Origin: Anoplopoma fimbria | Lineage: Eukaryota; Chordata; Actinopteri; Perciformes; Anoplopomatidae | Length of the DNA stretch: 64,000 bases | Reading direction: 5' to 3' | NCBI RefSeq assembly: GCF_027596085.1 | Contig: NC_072465.1 | Coordinates: 22,145,707 to 22,209,706 of the forward strand | In this document: positions 20,881 through 35,700 of the stretch, piece by piece | Layout of the letters: every line of letters starts with the position of its first letter | How positions within the stretch are numbered: position 1 is the first letter of the stretch | Made by a program: the position numbers and the translations under genes | The notes under the pieces: generated by a model | What the model was told of the DNA's origin: nothing | Databases searched by the model: none | Seen by the model: only the letters and a program-made list of their open reading frames with translations

Positions 20881-22080
20881 AATTAAATGTTTTACACACA
20901 AAGGCACTGCAGTGACCAATCAACTTAACGTTGATTAAAGGCCCTGCACACCCACACAGGTGTTTTCAGTTACTGTTGATGATTAGATCTTTGCTCGGGT
21001 TGAGGTTGATTGGAGCTTTTATCTCTTTTCACACACCTGTAATCCATCAATTAGAAATGGATACATATATTTGTATGTTATCTGTTTTACCTTGAATAAT
21101 AATAGAAAAATAATGTTTATATGGCTGTATATGTATATTGATCTTACATTGACTGTTTACACTGTTGCGTCAAATTAAAAAACAAAGACATTTTAGAAAG
21201 ATATTAAAATTACAAATAAAGGTTTTTGATGTGTAGTAGTGCTAAGGAGTTTGTGTGTTGTCTTTGAGTGGGTCCCTGTTTTATTTGTCACTTACACACT
21301 CACACAGTCCTGAGAGGAGGCCTCATCAGGCAAAAGTGAAAACACCTGTGTGTGTGGACAATGGAGGCCTTGAATTTCTCTAACCACTTAAAATTAGCCC
21401 CACCTCGACAGCTAAAAATGCTGCTTATGTGTTAATGAAATAACAATAATCGACTAATGTAATGTAAAATAGCATAACACTGTAGACCATACCTCCCAAA
21501 AAAACTACTTTATAGATCCCAAATATCCACCAGGCAATATAAATAATCTGCAAATGTACCCACTGTGGCACCAATAAACGATAATCTTATTTTATCTCTC
21601 TTATCTTATTCTGCATAAATTTAGTTATTTTTGCACGGGGGAAACTTTATTATTCGAGTAAAGTTAAAGACTTTTATTTGTTGTGGATTATTACATGTTT
21701 CATTATGGTATTTCTGGCCATAAGTGTCAGGTTAGTTTGTGTCAAAGTGAAGTGGCCACTTACTTATCTAGTCCTTCATACTAAGAAAAAGAAACATTAT
21801 TATTTATTGTTTTAAATTTGGTATGAATTGGAGTCTGGGAGACACAACAATGAGGAAGTAAAGCCAATGTCAACAAAACACAACGGTTAATCCTTAAATG
21901 ATTAATATTTAGTTCAACGGTTTTGTGCTCATGTCATTAAACATGAACCTAAATCAAGAAGACAGTTAACAGTTTAATAACAGACATGTTATCACATACT
22001 GTTATATTGTTTTTAATTGTTTATCATGTTCTATCATTCATTTTCATATTTTATTTCTAATTCTGCCTTTATACTATGTA
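20880..22080. other. A/T-rich intergenic interval
   Basis: No gene or clear element was recognised. Two short segments, agtgaccaatcaac to acacctgt near 20910-21050 and ctcatcaggc near 21324, have a balanced composition but nothing identifiable. Confidence 0.3.
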
Positions 22081-22084
22081 TTAT

Positions 22085-22175
22085 GTTTATTGTTATGCAC
22101 CATTCACCCAGTAAAATTCCTTGTATGTGCAGACACACTTTACATTAAACCGTTTCTGATTCTGATTCTAAAGAA
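22085..22175 (+). mobile_element. LINE 3' tail
   Basis: It runs tgcaccattcacccagtaaaa to cattaaaccgtttctg and ends in the short tandem gattctgattcta. A microsatellite-like 3' end after 'cattaaacc' is typical of CR1/L2/Rex1-type retrotransposons. Only the tail is present. Confidence 0.5.
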
Positions 22176-22479
22176 GATTACTTTACTTTTGTTAAAACAG
22201 TTCATGCATCATTTTGGAAACTTCAGGATGCCTCCTGGAATTTCTGCTGTTGGGAAATCATTTATAACTTTACATAACTTAATACTATTTCGTTATGATG
22301 TTAGAGCCACAAGTCAGTATAGGAAAAGGTGATTACTTAGTAACTGAATGTTCTTCTTAGTCAAACTGTTATTATCAGTGACAGGCTCTCTGAACTATGC
22401 TGACTCATTAGGTGGTCACACCAAAGGTTCATTTCCTTTTGAGTAAAGACCTGAGGAAATACACAAGTTCAAAGCAAAT

Positions 22480-23767
22480 GGGAAAAATCAGATTTATTTC
22501 CAAGCTGGTATACATTATCCCTCTACCTCACATTCTAGGACACGTCATCTCTCTAACCACACAGTTAATGGATAGAAACATAAAAATAAAACTTCTGATA
22601 CTGCTTACAACCAAAATTGTCTTCAAAAATATATGGCTAATCTAAATAACATAACAATAATGATAAAAAAAAGAGGTATACGGTACATTAAAGGGCATAC
22701 AATGTTCTTCTACAAAGACCAAATTTAGTGCATCTGAGGGGGAAAAAACATCTCTTAATAAGGCATATGTGTGAAGTTTATCACATCTTACTATACCGAG
22801 ACATTTACTGAGAACACAATACTTTCTCCTCTGAGAGTTAAAAAATAAAAAAACGTAATTAAATTAAACAAATTATCCTTTTTTTTCTTCATATTTTTTT
22901 TTTTTTAACTGATCACAAGTGTAACCTTTTTTTTAATGTAAAGACAAAAATAAAATAAATCATTTATGAGCACATTCAATAAGAAGATATCACAAACAAA
23001 CAAGCTAACACGGAGCATGTGCAGCCGTCTTTGTTGTCGTCATTCATTTATCAATTAACACAGGAAGTACAGCAATACAGACTCAACTGATTCTGTTTGA
23101 GTCCAGTGCTAAAAAAAGGTCCATTCCACTGTTTTTACTCCCTACATGCATTTTTTTTATGTACAGACATGAATCTAATGATATTTTTGTTTATCTTTTA
23201 TGTTTTTTTTGGTTTTTTACAGATTTCCATCCCTATGCCATAACGGCATCTCTTTGATTTCCTCACATTCTTTACTGCATTCCCCTAAATTGATTGTTAA
23301 ACTGCGGAAGGCTGTTTTTTTCTTAGTTTTTTTTTTTACAAAAGGGAGTCACATTCAGGGTATGATATGAAAATGAACAACCCATTCAAAGGATTGAGGA
23401 GCGGTTCAGCCTTGAACAACATAAACAGGAAACAAAAATACTACAAGAGGTTGAATTCTCACTGGCGACCGTCACAAACAGCAGGTCTGGGAGGAGGAAT
23501 GTGACGTCTCTTATGATGTCACTGAAAGTCTTTTTGTTACATGACTGATACCGACCAAATGATATGATCCTGGGCTGGGTTGGAGTGAAGCGACTCGGTC
23601 TGGGTGCAGTCTTGGGTGGATGAAGGTGCTGCTCAGACCCGAGTCTCCCCGATGACAAAGCTGCTTTCTTCTCCCGCCGCCGCCGCCGCCGGTCGAGGGT
23701 TTGGGGAGCTTGGAGGGACCGCGGGGAGGGACCCTAAAGGCGTCATCCCTGTTGCTACAACACCTCG
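22480..23767 (-). other. ppm1j: ppm1j 3' UTR (putative, about 1.27 kb)
   Basis: It follows the ppm1j stop codon directly and has no other gene. On the minus strand an AATAAA lies at 22493-22498. The region has several T runs (A runs in transcript sense the other way) and a GC-rich part with (CCG)n near 23675-23692. Confidence 0.5.
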
Positions 23768-26700
23768 TCATGTCTCCGACTCCGCCAGCGGGATGACAAA
23801 CACAGTGATGTCATCGCCTGAGCCCAGTCTTTCGTTGGGCAGCCGCCAGCCGCGCTCTTTCAGCACGCCTCGTGACCTCATCAGCAGGTCCTGGGCTGCC
23901 AGAGTGTACCTGAGTAACACACGGAGGGCAGGAAAAACAGTAATTACTGTAGTGAGATGCACTGTCATTTAAGACGAGCAAAAACACGTAAACAAAATAT
24001 AGATTCATATTCAGTCACTGTAGTTTATCAGACAAAATAAAGCTTGCTTTTTGCACAGTGGTCACTAAAGACAGGATTTTAGTGCCTTTCTGACTTAGTC
24101 AGTTGGGTAAAACTTATTTTCTATCTATTTAGTATTTATTACCAGTTTATGAAAATATAATACATATTTATAACATGATATAATGTAACTGTAAGCAGAT
24201 ATAAGGCCTTATAAAGTGTTGACTTCTCAATATAATATTACACAGTTGAAATTATATACATTATGAAATTAGAAATAATGTATATTAACAAAATCTTTAA
24301 AATGTCCTTAAATCTGAGTATATGTTTATAAATTACCCAGCTGAAGTCATAACTTTTACTATATAGCTACAACACACTTAACGCTAAAAGAACATCTTTG
24401 CAGGAGACCTGAGTATTTGTCACCACCTAGTGGACGGACTGAGAACTGCTTTACACAGGATTTCTGATAACTGCAGCTTTCCTGTGCAACATGCTCACAC
24501 GGCACAAGACGGAGCATACAAAAGCCTAATGTAAAGGATTAAATGTCGTACCTCATGGGATCAGAGGGGTCGCAGCAGGACAAATAAGCTGACACAGCAT
24601 CTGCCACTTCCCCGTCCGTTGTTACGTCCCACAATCCATCTGTGCCCATGACCAAGACGTCGTCTGGGCCGTGTTTGTTTTCATCCATGTTATAAACCTT
24701 CACCTGTGACAATAAGAGATTTTATTGATAAGGGTTTATTCATCATGCTTTCATGATTTATGAAACAATTTTTGCACGAATGAGAACATTTTGTTCTTGT
24801 GTGTTTAATGGTGGAAGATCAGCAGATGTATGCTGGCATGAAAGGGGCATAACCTCTGTTGTGTCAAAGCTGCTCATGTTCATTCAAACCTTTTTTCATA
24901 TCACGTTGAACCACTTTTTTAGAGTGACTGACAACATGCAAGGGTTTTACATAGTTGGTTTAGATGAATGCAAGAAATAGAGGCCTGGTTATGTTCCTGT
25001 AATGCTGAGCTGAGAAGTGCTTGAAATGGAAATGAGAAATAAAGTCTATCAAAAAGGGCTGAGAGTAAAACAAACAAGAAACAAGAAACTGAAAAAAAGG
25101 ATGTGTGTAACTATTCCTGAGCACTGCAGCTTGTGCACATTATACACTTCAATGAATTGAAGGAGGAATTTGATCATGAAAGCAAAGATATATTTAGATA
25201 GTTACAGGTCAGGGATAATTATGTGATGAAAATAATAAAGATATATATTTTATCCACTGAGAGCTTCACAGTGAATCATGTTCTGGTTGGTTCATATAAT
25301 CAGAACAATTCAAGAACCAACCTCTTATTGAAATTATCGTCATAAGGGCTTACAAATTAATTTAGTCACAAATAAGTACGAGCCCTGTGAAGGCTGGGGA
25401 GAAAATAGTTGTTTGTACAGACTCAAGCTTCTCAGTGTGCACTAACTTATATCTGTTTTTTTATATTTTATCTTGAGTTGATAACAGAAGAAGTGGTTGT
25501 AAGAAGATCTCTAAAATTCTACTGGATGCAGGCAACAAAAAACAACAACTAATCAATGTTTTTAACAGAACCTACATAACATACAACAGACCTAAATAAC
25601 GTATGAACAAATTTCTGATGAATTTCAAACAAAAAAATTGAGAAATGGATCACCTGTCTTTTCGTCCCAATATGGACGTAAAGACTGTACAATAAGAAAG
25701 TCCCCATGCTTTGCTGATTTTAGTTTTTTCATCGTACCGATCTCAAGTATCTTTAAATAAAAGGTGAAAAATGATTTCTGGAGTGAACAAATTTGAGATA
25801 AAAAATAAGATAATCCTTTATTAGTCCCACAGGGGGGAAATTTGCACGATAACAGCAGAAGACTGGATAGTGCCAAAGAATAAACGAGAGGAATAACTAG
25901 AAAATCAAGATCGAAACAAGTATAATAAAGAGCAATCCCACAGTAAAGGTATAATAAGTAAGTAAAAAAACCCCCCAAAAAAAACAATCTGTAGCCTAAA
26001 AAATGGTAACAAAAGTACACATCTTTGAGCAACAGCAGACAAAGTGAAGCCCGTGGTCCAAAATATGTGAAAAATATATCCCTAAGGCTCCAAAGTGACT
26101 AAAGCGACGATGCCTAAGGTTCAGCGCTGACAACCACTTCTGCTTCTGACTCCTCACACTCACCTCAGGGACGCATGAGAGGAAGGGCTTGATATAGATG
26201 TTGGAGTTGTACACCTTCAGGTCATGATCTCCCAGCCCACGGGTCACTCCGATTGTCGCCATGACGCGCGCCTGTGAACACCAACACATACAGTATACAG
26301 TAAGGACAAACACACACACACAGACACACACACACAATAATGTAGGTTATTGGTTCGGGATGAGATTCAGTTCTAAGAAAATCCACTTATGAGGGATTAT
26401 CAAGTGAAGACCATGTTCTCTCAGACAAAAATGAAAAAGCCACATCATTTTATTAATCTGCACAGACGGACTAAAAGCTAGACCACACAATAATGTATCA
26501 GCTGCAGAGGATTTGTGTATCGAGCACAATGCATTAGGTTTTCTCTGTTTCTTACCTTTTTACCCTCTCCATATATCAGGGGAATTTCAGATCATCCTCA
26601 ACAATCGTCTTATAAGCCCTGAAACAAAATAACCAACAGATCTAAGATGTGAGTTACTGAAACACTGTTTGGAAAATTATTCAGCAAGAATTTGAACAAG

Positions 26701-29700
26701 TAATACATTTTTTAAAGGAACAGTGTGTAGCATTTAGGGGGGTCTTTTGGCAGAAATGGAATATAATATTAATAAGTATGTTTTCTTTAATGTTTATTCA
26801 CCTGAAAAAAAGAAACGTTTTGTATTCGTTACCTAGAATGAGACGTTAATATCTACATATGGAGCCAGCCATTATGTTTCTACAGTAGCCCAGAATGGAC
26901 AAACCAATCACTGGCTCAAGATAGGACCAGTGTGTTTTCACATTTTCGCACTGGCCACCATAGTTAGCAATCTACATGCTAAACAGGAGAAATTTCAATT
27001 GGTTGCAATCTGCAACCTCTGTTCTAGATGCAACCAGATCCTACACACTTCAAATGTGTAACATTTTTTATTTTATTGGGATTTAAACTTGTTGAAAAAG
27101 CAATTTGAACAAGTCAACTCGAGCTGTGATGTAAAATCAGTAATTGTCAGATTAATCGATAATTAAAAATCATTATTAGTTGCATTTAATTGGAAATCCT
27201 TAACTTTAGGATGGCCAATACAGAGTGAAGTGTTCATGAAAAGTGATTAACTGTCAGATGTGTGATTAAAAAGGATCTCGGGGTTTACCAGCCAGTCATG
27301 GTGTGGTCTCTGTAGAGCATCTTTTTGCCCAGCTCGCTGTGCTGGATTCTGCGAGGGAACTCAATGTGAGTGAACTCATTACCCAGGAGCTCCGGCCTCA
27401 GGAAGCCCTGGAGTGACACACAAAATGGGGCAGGTCGTGTCAAACTACAGAATAAAACCTTTTACTTAAACGTAAATGTCTGTCACAACTCTGGAGAGAA
27501 GCTATAAGATTTCATGTGTAACAGTAGACCTGCAGTACTGTGTCCTGTTTACCGAAACGGCTCTCTGTTTTAGCAGCAAACATCCTCCACCCACTCTGTG
27601 ACTCAGAACTAAAACCTATGAATGTCAGATTATTTCAGTGTGAGACAGGATTTCCTCCCTCGTCTTCAGGTTGTCTGCTTATCACGTTCAACTTTTCTGT
27701 TAGTAAAACCTCATTTGACTTTAAAGATCAACTATTAATATTTATATTCTTCCTTTTACAGCTCGCTATGTACGTACCAGATTATGAAATCCCCTTGAAT
27801 AGATTCTTTACAGTTAGTTTATTTGTCGGATGTTGGTAAAATAATTGTATTTGAAACATAGATGAATACCAGATACTGTAGCCGCTGTCTCTCTGACTCC
27901 GGTGTGAATTCATTTGTCATCGGAATAACTTCTTTATTTCGGATGATTATGGCCCTGCAGGAAGAAAGAAGAAGGGTGGAACAGACGTGAGAAGGTTCAC
28001 AAAGATGATACTATATTTTCCTTTTTTTTTTTCATATGAGGAGGTTGGTCAGAAAGATTGTTGGTAGGAGATAGTTAAATGATGCTGCAGTACACAAAGT
28101 GAACCCCAGGGGGCTCAAGAAGCTACTATGTCTGAGGTGATCGCCCACATTCCATACACTGTAAAGTAGAGAATGAACACAGATTCACACAGATTTGATC
28201 CTGTGGTTTGCAGTGAAGACCTTTCTTTTCAGTGCTCTTACCTGCTGTCTCCAGCATTGGCTACATAGAGTTTCCCCATTAAATTAATGGCTGCTAAGGC
28301 ACAACATCCACCGGAGATGGCATATGATGTTTTTTCCTTTTCAATCAGGTCATCCTGAAATACAAAGAGAAAAACTCTCAGGTTAAAGAGCCCACTTTGC
28401 CTCTCATCTTCCTGAGTCCTTCATTATTTTCTCCATAAATAATTATATTCAAAACAAAACAGCAGTGTTGATGAATAGGAGAGAAACAAGGAGGCTTTGT
28501 GAATACATTACATAGGCGGTGGGTTATTTTCAGTATCATCTAAACCAGACAGAAGTTGCATCAGAAGAGTATCACTTTTAGTTTCATGACTGCATGAGGC
28601 TGAGCAGATTCGGTTTACTGAAACATATGTAAACCAGTCATGTTCAGGTTATGTCCAGAATGTCATTGCATCATAATTTCATCCTATTAGATATTTGTGT
28701 GAATTTGTCATGATTAGCTGAGATAACGCAAGAATGGGACGGACATGAGGTCACAGTGACCTCGACCTTTGACATCACAAATCTAATCAGTTTATCCTTG
28801 AGTCCAGGTGGAAGAAGGTTCCTGAGATAACACAATAACTGAATGGACGGACGGACAGACATTTAGATCAACAAACAACCCAAAATAACATAATGTATCC
28901 GTCCATGGCTGTTGCCAGCGTGGAGGCAAAAAAAATAATCAGTTTGAAGCCATGCTAGCAGCTCTTCGACCTTGGGTACAGCAGTGCTTTGAGTGAAACT
29001 CTAACATTAGCATACTAACATGCTCACAATGACAATGTTAACCACGTGTTTAGCATGTAAAAAGATAACCATGATCACCAACTGAGATTAGCGCGTTAGC
29101 ATGCTGACAACTTCTGCTTAGCACTAAACACAAAGAACAGCTGAGGCTGATGGGAATGGCATTAGTTTTGCAAATGTTAATTAAAAAAAAAACTGGACAA
29201 AGTTAAATTTTAACCTGATGATGGTGCTAGATGAGAGTTATGGAATCACCTAAATTATTACAAATCCTTTTGAGGGCACAATTGGTACAATCTGTACCAA
29301 TTTCATGGCCATCCATCCAATAGTTGAGATATCTCAGCTTGGAACAACAAACAGACCAACATTCTCCCCACTCGAGCCACATCTCTAGCATGGCAAAAAA
29401 TAGCTTTTAAAGAAAGTTAGATTCACCAAAAATAGATCTTTCTCATGTCTCCCTATGGTGCAAATCATAACAGAACAGCCCACACTGTTTTCTGGGAATT
29501 TAAGTTTAAATCTCCAGTAATGTTGCTGTTTGAAAATAAGAAATGTGGACAAATACCTAACGCAGCTTGAAATATGCAAAGTGCTGTTGTCTTGTTTTCT
29601 CACAGAGCTTGTTAGCGATCATCTGCTCACCATCTGTGTGAAGGCGGTCTGTATGACTCCCATCACCAGGCTCTCCAAACTGACAACCTTCTCCATGTGA

Positions 29701-32700
29701 AAGCGCACCGAGGAGTCGGTGACAGCATCGGGGTCTTCCGTCTCCTGTGCGGCCCCCTTCTTCGTGTCCGCCTGGTACGTGCTGCCGTTCTTGGCGAGGC
29801 AGATGGGAGGTGCACTGTTGGGGTTCTCCAGCAGGTGACAGATTTCTCCCAAACGGTCTCTGATGAGGCGGTGGAGAAGCTTGGAGGCCATGATGGCGGC
29901 TCCAGAGCCTGCATGTCCATCAAACACGCCCCAAAAGTTGAGAGGGATTCCTGTACCATCCTGAAAAAAAAAAAGAAAAGTACAAAATGCCTATGATAAC
30001 AATTTAAAAACCTCCCGGGAGATTACAACTCTGAGCAGAAGGCACAGATTTGTGAGTGTTTACAGGCTCTGGTTCTGCAGCTGAAAACATTTTAATGCTC
30101 AGCAATATGCTTCTTCCAGTGCAGGTCCCTGGAGCAAATCTAGATTATAATATTATTTGAAAGCTGGCAGGACGTCAAAATCTTGTTGCTCTACTTTTCA
30201 TGACATGTGGCATAAACAACATCGAACAGCAGTGTGCAAAAACACAAGAACATGATATTAACCTAGAGTATGAATCAATTGTTCTGATACTCGTCCTGAC
30301 AGGATCAACGCAAGTGACGGAGGAGAAATCGGGACATTGCATCATCGCAGGGCTTTTTGCTGATCTACGGTGATGCAATGTGCGATGGAGAGGCGTTGCC
30401 ACCTTTGTGTTTGCAGACATGTTTACAGGCACAGTTGGCCCGACTGACTGACTAACTAACACACAAACAGGCACAAGGCATCTGCTCACCGCTCTGATGC
30501 TACACTCAAGTGGGGGAGGGGTGCAACAAGAGATGACGTAATTCACCTCACAGGAAACGAAGACAACGGGTGTCTGAAAACCACCATGCGTGCAATGACC
30601 CCAATTTAATATCAATCTACTGACTATATTGTGTTTGAGGCTACAAACAGGAATTGCACACACATTCAGGATTTAGAGGACACTGACGTCAGATTTGAAT
30701 AATTATCACTTATTGTTTATTGGACCAGTTGGCCTTCAGCCAAACATTTGCTCTGATGTTCGGGGAGTTTGCCCCATTTGCTCACCCCGTTGTCCTCCAG
30801 CATAGACGAGTTACGATGTTTGCCACTCGGCTTCTTCACGAACAGCTTCTCACAAGAGGCCTGGTCCTCGTTCAGCATGCTCTTCCCCGCATTGATCACC
30901 CTGATGGAGAAAGAGGCGAGGGAGAAAGGTGAGCCTGGAGTCAGATGAGTTATAGTGTTTGCAAATACAACAACAGCCAAAAATATTAAGGGGGTGGAAG
31001 AGTGAGGAAAAAATGTGGAACAGGATGCGGACATGTCCCAGAGGGAACTTGCATGAGGGATTAAGTGTTTTTATTATGAGCTGCAGAGGATAATAGCTTT
31101 AGAGTAATGCACTGGCTCATACTGCAGCAGTGTTCACTGGAGGAACCGATGCAGAGCACTGGTGAAAAGAGTGGTGAAGCCGTAAGAAGTGTGTACTCAA
31201 ACAATCGCATCAACTTAGTTTGACCATACAAGGGTTGTTTCATGTTCTAGCTCTACAAATAATGCACATTTGTAGAGAAGGTTCTTGGAAATTAAAGAGT
31301 TGTGTAATCCATTATGGATTAAAGGGATAGAGTATCAATTCTTGCGCCATAAACCTGCAATCATTTTCTATATTTTCTTCGCCACTTGGGGGCAGCACAG
31401 AGAGTGGTCTGTTGATGATTCTTTGTATTTGTAACTACAAGCGACCCCCTTTCACGTTTGTAGTAATTTTGCTAATTCCATTTTTCCATTCCATTTTCCG
31501 TAACCTGCTTATCCAGTTAAGGGTCGCAGGGGTGCTGGAGCCGATCCCAGCTGTCAATGGGCGAAGGCAGGGTTCGCCAGTCTGTCGCAGGGCTGACATA
31601 TAGAGACAGACAACCATTCACACTCACATCCACACCTACGGGCAATTTAGAGTCTTCAATGCACCTAAGCTGCATGTCTTTGGACTGTGGGAGGAAGCCG
31701 GAGAACCCGGAGAGAACCCACGCTGACACAGGGAGAACATGCAAACTCCACACAGAAGGTTGTCCAGCCCAGGAATTGAACCCAGGCCCCTCTTGCTGTG
31801 AGGTGACAGTGCTAACCACTACACCACCGTGCAGCAATTCTGCTAATTGTTAATGTAAAATTATTGATAAGAGCAGCTTTAACTGCATTACCACACAATG
31901 ATACGCTCTCAGCAATTCTAGAGATAGCACATTCAAGAATCTGCTGACTGATTTTCATTCTTTATTGAAGTCAATGGAAACTAATGCTTTCCGGGAACAG
32001 TGGGAAAAATACAAAATCTAAAACTGTGTATAGTATTTGCAATATGTAGTAAATGTACTAAAACATTCCTTGGCATAGTCTTTTAAGCTGCGACATTAGG
32101 CAGACTTGGAAAGGCTGCAGTTTGGACACATGCTGTCATATTATGTAACATTTTCAGTTTCAATTATAGATAAATGCCACATTAGCTGGATAATGCGGTG
32201 TAATGCCTGTTTCGCAATTCCAGTAATTCAAGTATTGTCATTAAGATTCCCTCGGAAACTTCTGCAGAAGTCGGATTAGTAATTTATAACTGGCTGCTGG
32301 GATCATCAAGCGAAAAAGACCAAAAATAAAAAGGGAGACGAGTAGTGACAGAGAAAGAGAACAAAACTGGACAGTCAAACAAAGGTCAGAAGAGAAATCC
32401 AGGGTAAAAAATCACAACAAAATAAAACGTTTGACCTCTGACTTTCCAAATAGTTCAGCTGATAGCAATCTCTGCAGAAAATGTCTGGCCAGAAGCTCTG
32501 ATATCTGAGAGCAGCAGAAACGAGGCAAAAAAAAAAAAGGCAACTGCTGCCCAAATCTGGATTATAAAAAGCTCTTTCACTGTCTAATCAGTTGAAAGCA
32601 GGAGACAGGCACCCCAGTGTCCTGAACTGAGCTCCCTGCATGAGGACCAATGACAGGGAAGAATTTAAAGTCACCTGATCGTCATCTTAACTTTCCCCCT

Positions 32701-35700
32701 GAGGCCGAAAGTTGTCATGAATAACGTAGAAAATGATTTTTATTTGCTGTTAGTGAATGCTTCAGCCATTGGAGGCCGACATAATGTTCAAAATGCCCAC
32801 TATAGTACATTTAAACACTGTTTTGTCTTATAATGTTACTCCTCTTTAAGATTAATTCACATTGTGTCATTTTAAATAAACACATTTTACATTAATAAAA
32901 TGAATAATGTTGAATAAAATGTCCTACTAGTGAAACAATAAGCTTGGTTTTCCTTATTACAACACATTAAAAATGAGAAAATCTTGATTCAACCATAAAT
33001 ATCTTCACTTGTTTTGGGAAGTACCTAAGTTGTTTATGAAAGTAAATGTCTTCTTTCTACATTCCTGCTGTGTAATGAAGTTTCACCTCTCCCATAGTAA
33101 ATAATCAGCAAAATATTCTCCGTCAAAGCAGTCACATGCGCTCAATGATCTATAATTGAACGTAATGTCTGCGGCGTGGGAGGATGTGACTCTAAACCAG
33201 GAGCTCAAGCCTTCCTATAATGAGACTTAACGCTTTCGCATATCTGTGTTTCGGTCAGATGTTTCCCCAACTTGTGACCGAAAACCATTTCGGTCATGTT
33301 CGCTAAAACTATGTTTAAACCCTCCCACTGAACAGTATATCATGTCAAGAAAGTTCAAAAGAGGAAGTTGAGAGTTCCAGTGAATTCTATAATTGCCACT
33401 GTCGGGCCTTTTAATGGCATAAATGTGATGAAAATGTCTCTAACTAAAAAAAAAAGAATACTTCTGTTGTAACATGTAAAGCTGTGGTTAAGAAATGTTG
33501 AAATTATCACCACATGTCACATGAACCGCTGCAACTCAGGAAAGGCCTACGGGAAGTTTTGTGGTTCGATCAGAGGCAGAACAGTTGGGCATGTAACACC
33601 TCTGAAGTGATCCTTCTATTCGACTTTGAGCTGCTGATTATATCCCGATTTACATATTTGAACTTTCCGAAACATGGAACTGTTGTACCTTTGAAGTGTG
33701 TTTGTATTTGTCGTCTTTTTTTCCCATGATGCTTTCTGCACAGCCAGTGGTTAATCAGGAGTTTCAAAGTACCTGTTTGAGCAGTCTGACTTGTGGGTGT
33801 GTATCTAATCCGTATGCTCAAAACAAAAACACATCTGAATGTAAAAGAGTGGATTGTTTTTAACAAAGTGAATGTGAAAAAGAGTCATCCCTGGGTGCTG
33901 CTAAACTATGTTACATCAGGTGGAGGCGAGCAGCTAAACAAACACTGCATGTCTGTACAAAGTCTTCATGAAAGAATAAGTCTAGTCATATTCTGAATTC
34001 CTTTTCGGGGAGAGGAAGTAGCTCGTAATTGCCTGCAACACACGGTGCACTGCTGAAATGACACCTGAAAGGCGAGACCTGACAGAAACAAAGATCCAGT
34101 ATATACAGTACTAACAGGTACTGCATGACTTGAATATTGCTTAGAACATTATGCAGGTTCTGTAATTAAAAACACGCTGCACCACATTAACTGTCTCGCC
34201 ATAACTTTAGGATCTGGACACAGAATAGTTTCAGTTTAAGAATATGAGATGTGAAAGTTTGAACAAGAACTGGTTGTTCATTGCTTTGAAATGCATGGTG
34301 ACACAGTATGTATGTGAGACATTTTTAAGACATTACTTTGCAGCTTTCTACACCTCGACTCACTCAAAGTTTTAAAATGATTTATTTCTCTACTTTCCTT
34401 TACTTATCACTTCTATTGTGCTCAATTAAAAAAATAAAGCAATCAGTCATGTTTTTAAAACCTACAATAAGATATTTTTGACTACTTGCAGGCAGCAGAA
34501 AGAAGTTGTGAACACAATTTTGGCAAAATTGTACTCAAACAGTTGCTTATTTTCACATAAAAGAGTTATGGAACAACATTATCATCATTTTCATTCGTGT
34601 TTCGGGCCACCTGATGAATTAATGTCCAACATTCACTCTGTTTTAGCTCTGTTTTGGGTCTCTACCAACTCCTGAGGGAAACATTTTGCACTTCAGCTGC
34701 TAAATGTTACACTTTGTTCACCAGCTACTTGCTAAATTTCTCTGCTGAAAACAGCTGCCTTCTGTGGCTGGAAGGGACACTATGAGAGCAGTGAGAGTGA
34801 AGCAAAACAGTGAAGTTGCGGTTTAGTGAAGACAACTAAATAATGAGGTGAAAGTGTTTGCGAACTCTGTAAAGCCGAGGGAAGCTGCAGAATGTTCTGT
34901 TCACCACGCCTCTCACATTACACATTGTCATTGTAAAAAATACAGGAACTGTTCTTTAATCTTGTGAGAGAATCATGTTTCCATATGTTTCAACATGAAA
35001 TGATTCTGTTAAAAAGTCTGCCGCTCTCTTAAAGTGGGTACGGAAAGTATTCAGACCACTTTAAATTTTTCACCCTTTGTTTCATTGCAGCCATTTGCTA
35101 AAATAAAAAAAGTTCATTTTTTTTCTCATTAATGTACACTCAGCAACCCATCTTGACAGAAAAAAACAGAAATGTAGAAATTTTTGCAAATTTATTAAAA
35201 AAGAAAAACTGAAATATCACATGGTCATAAGTATTCAGACCCTTTGCTCAGTATTGAGTAGAAGCACCCTTTTGAGCTAGTACAGCCATGAGTCTTCTTG
35301 GGAATGATGCAACAAGTTTCTCACACCTGGATTTGGGGATCCTCTGCCATTCTTCCTTGCAGATCCTCTCCAGTTCTGTCAGGTTGGATGGTGAACGTTG
35401 GTGGACAGCCATTTTCAGGTCTCTCCAGAGATGCTCAATTGGGTTTAGGTCAGGGCTCTGGCTGGGCCAGTCAAGAATGGTCACAGACTTGTTCCGAAGC
35501 CACTCCTTTGTTATTTTAGCTGTGTGCTTCGGGTCATTGTCTTGTTGGAAGGTGAACCTTCGGCCCAGTCTGAGGTCCTGAGCACTCTGGAGGAGGTTTT
35601 CTTCCAGGATATCTCTGTACTTGGCCGCATTCATCTTTCCTTCAATTGCAACCAGTCGTCCTGTCCCTGCAGCTGAAAAACACCCCCATAGCATGATGCT

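Noticed and set aside
23604..23972. 122-codon plus-strand frame opposite the last ppm1j exon
   Set aside because: Shadow of the ppm1j exon and its GC-rich 3' UTR.
31772..31835. Possible tRNA gene from A- and B-box motifs
   Set aside because: The boxes belong to a tRNA-derived SINE; no acceptor stem or anticodon arm can be folded across the element.
31435..31853. Frames of about 100 codons on both strands
   Set aside because: They lie across the SINE and its flanks; the element is non-coding.
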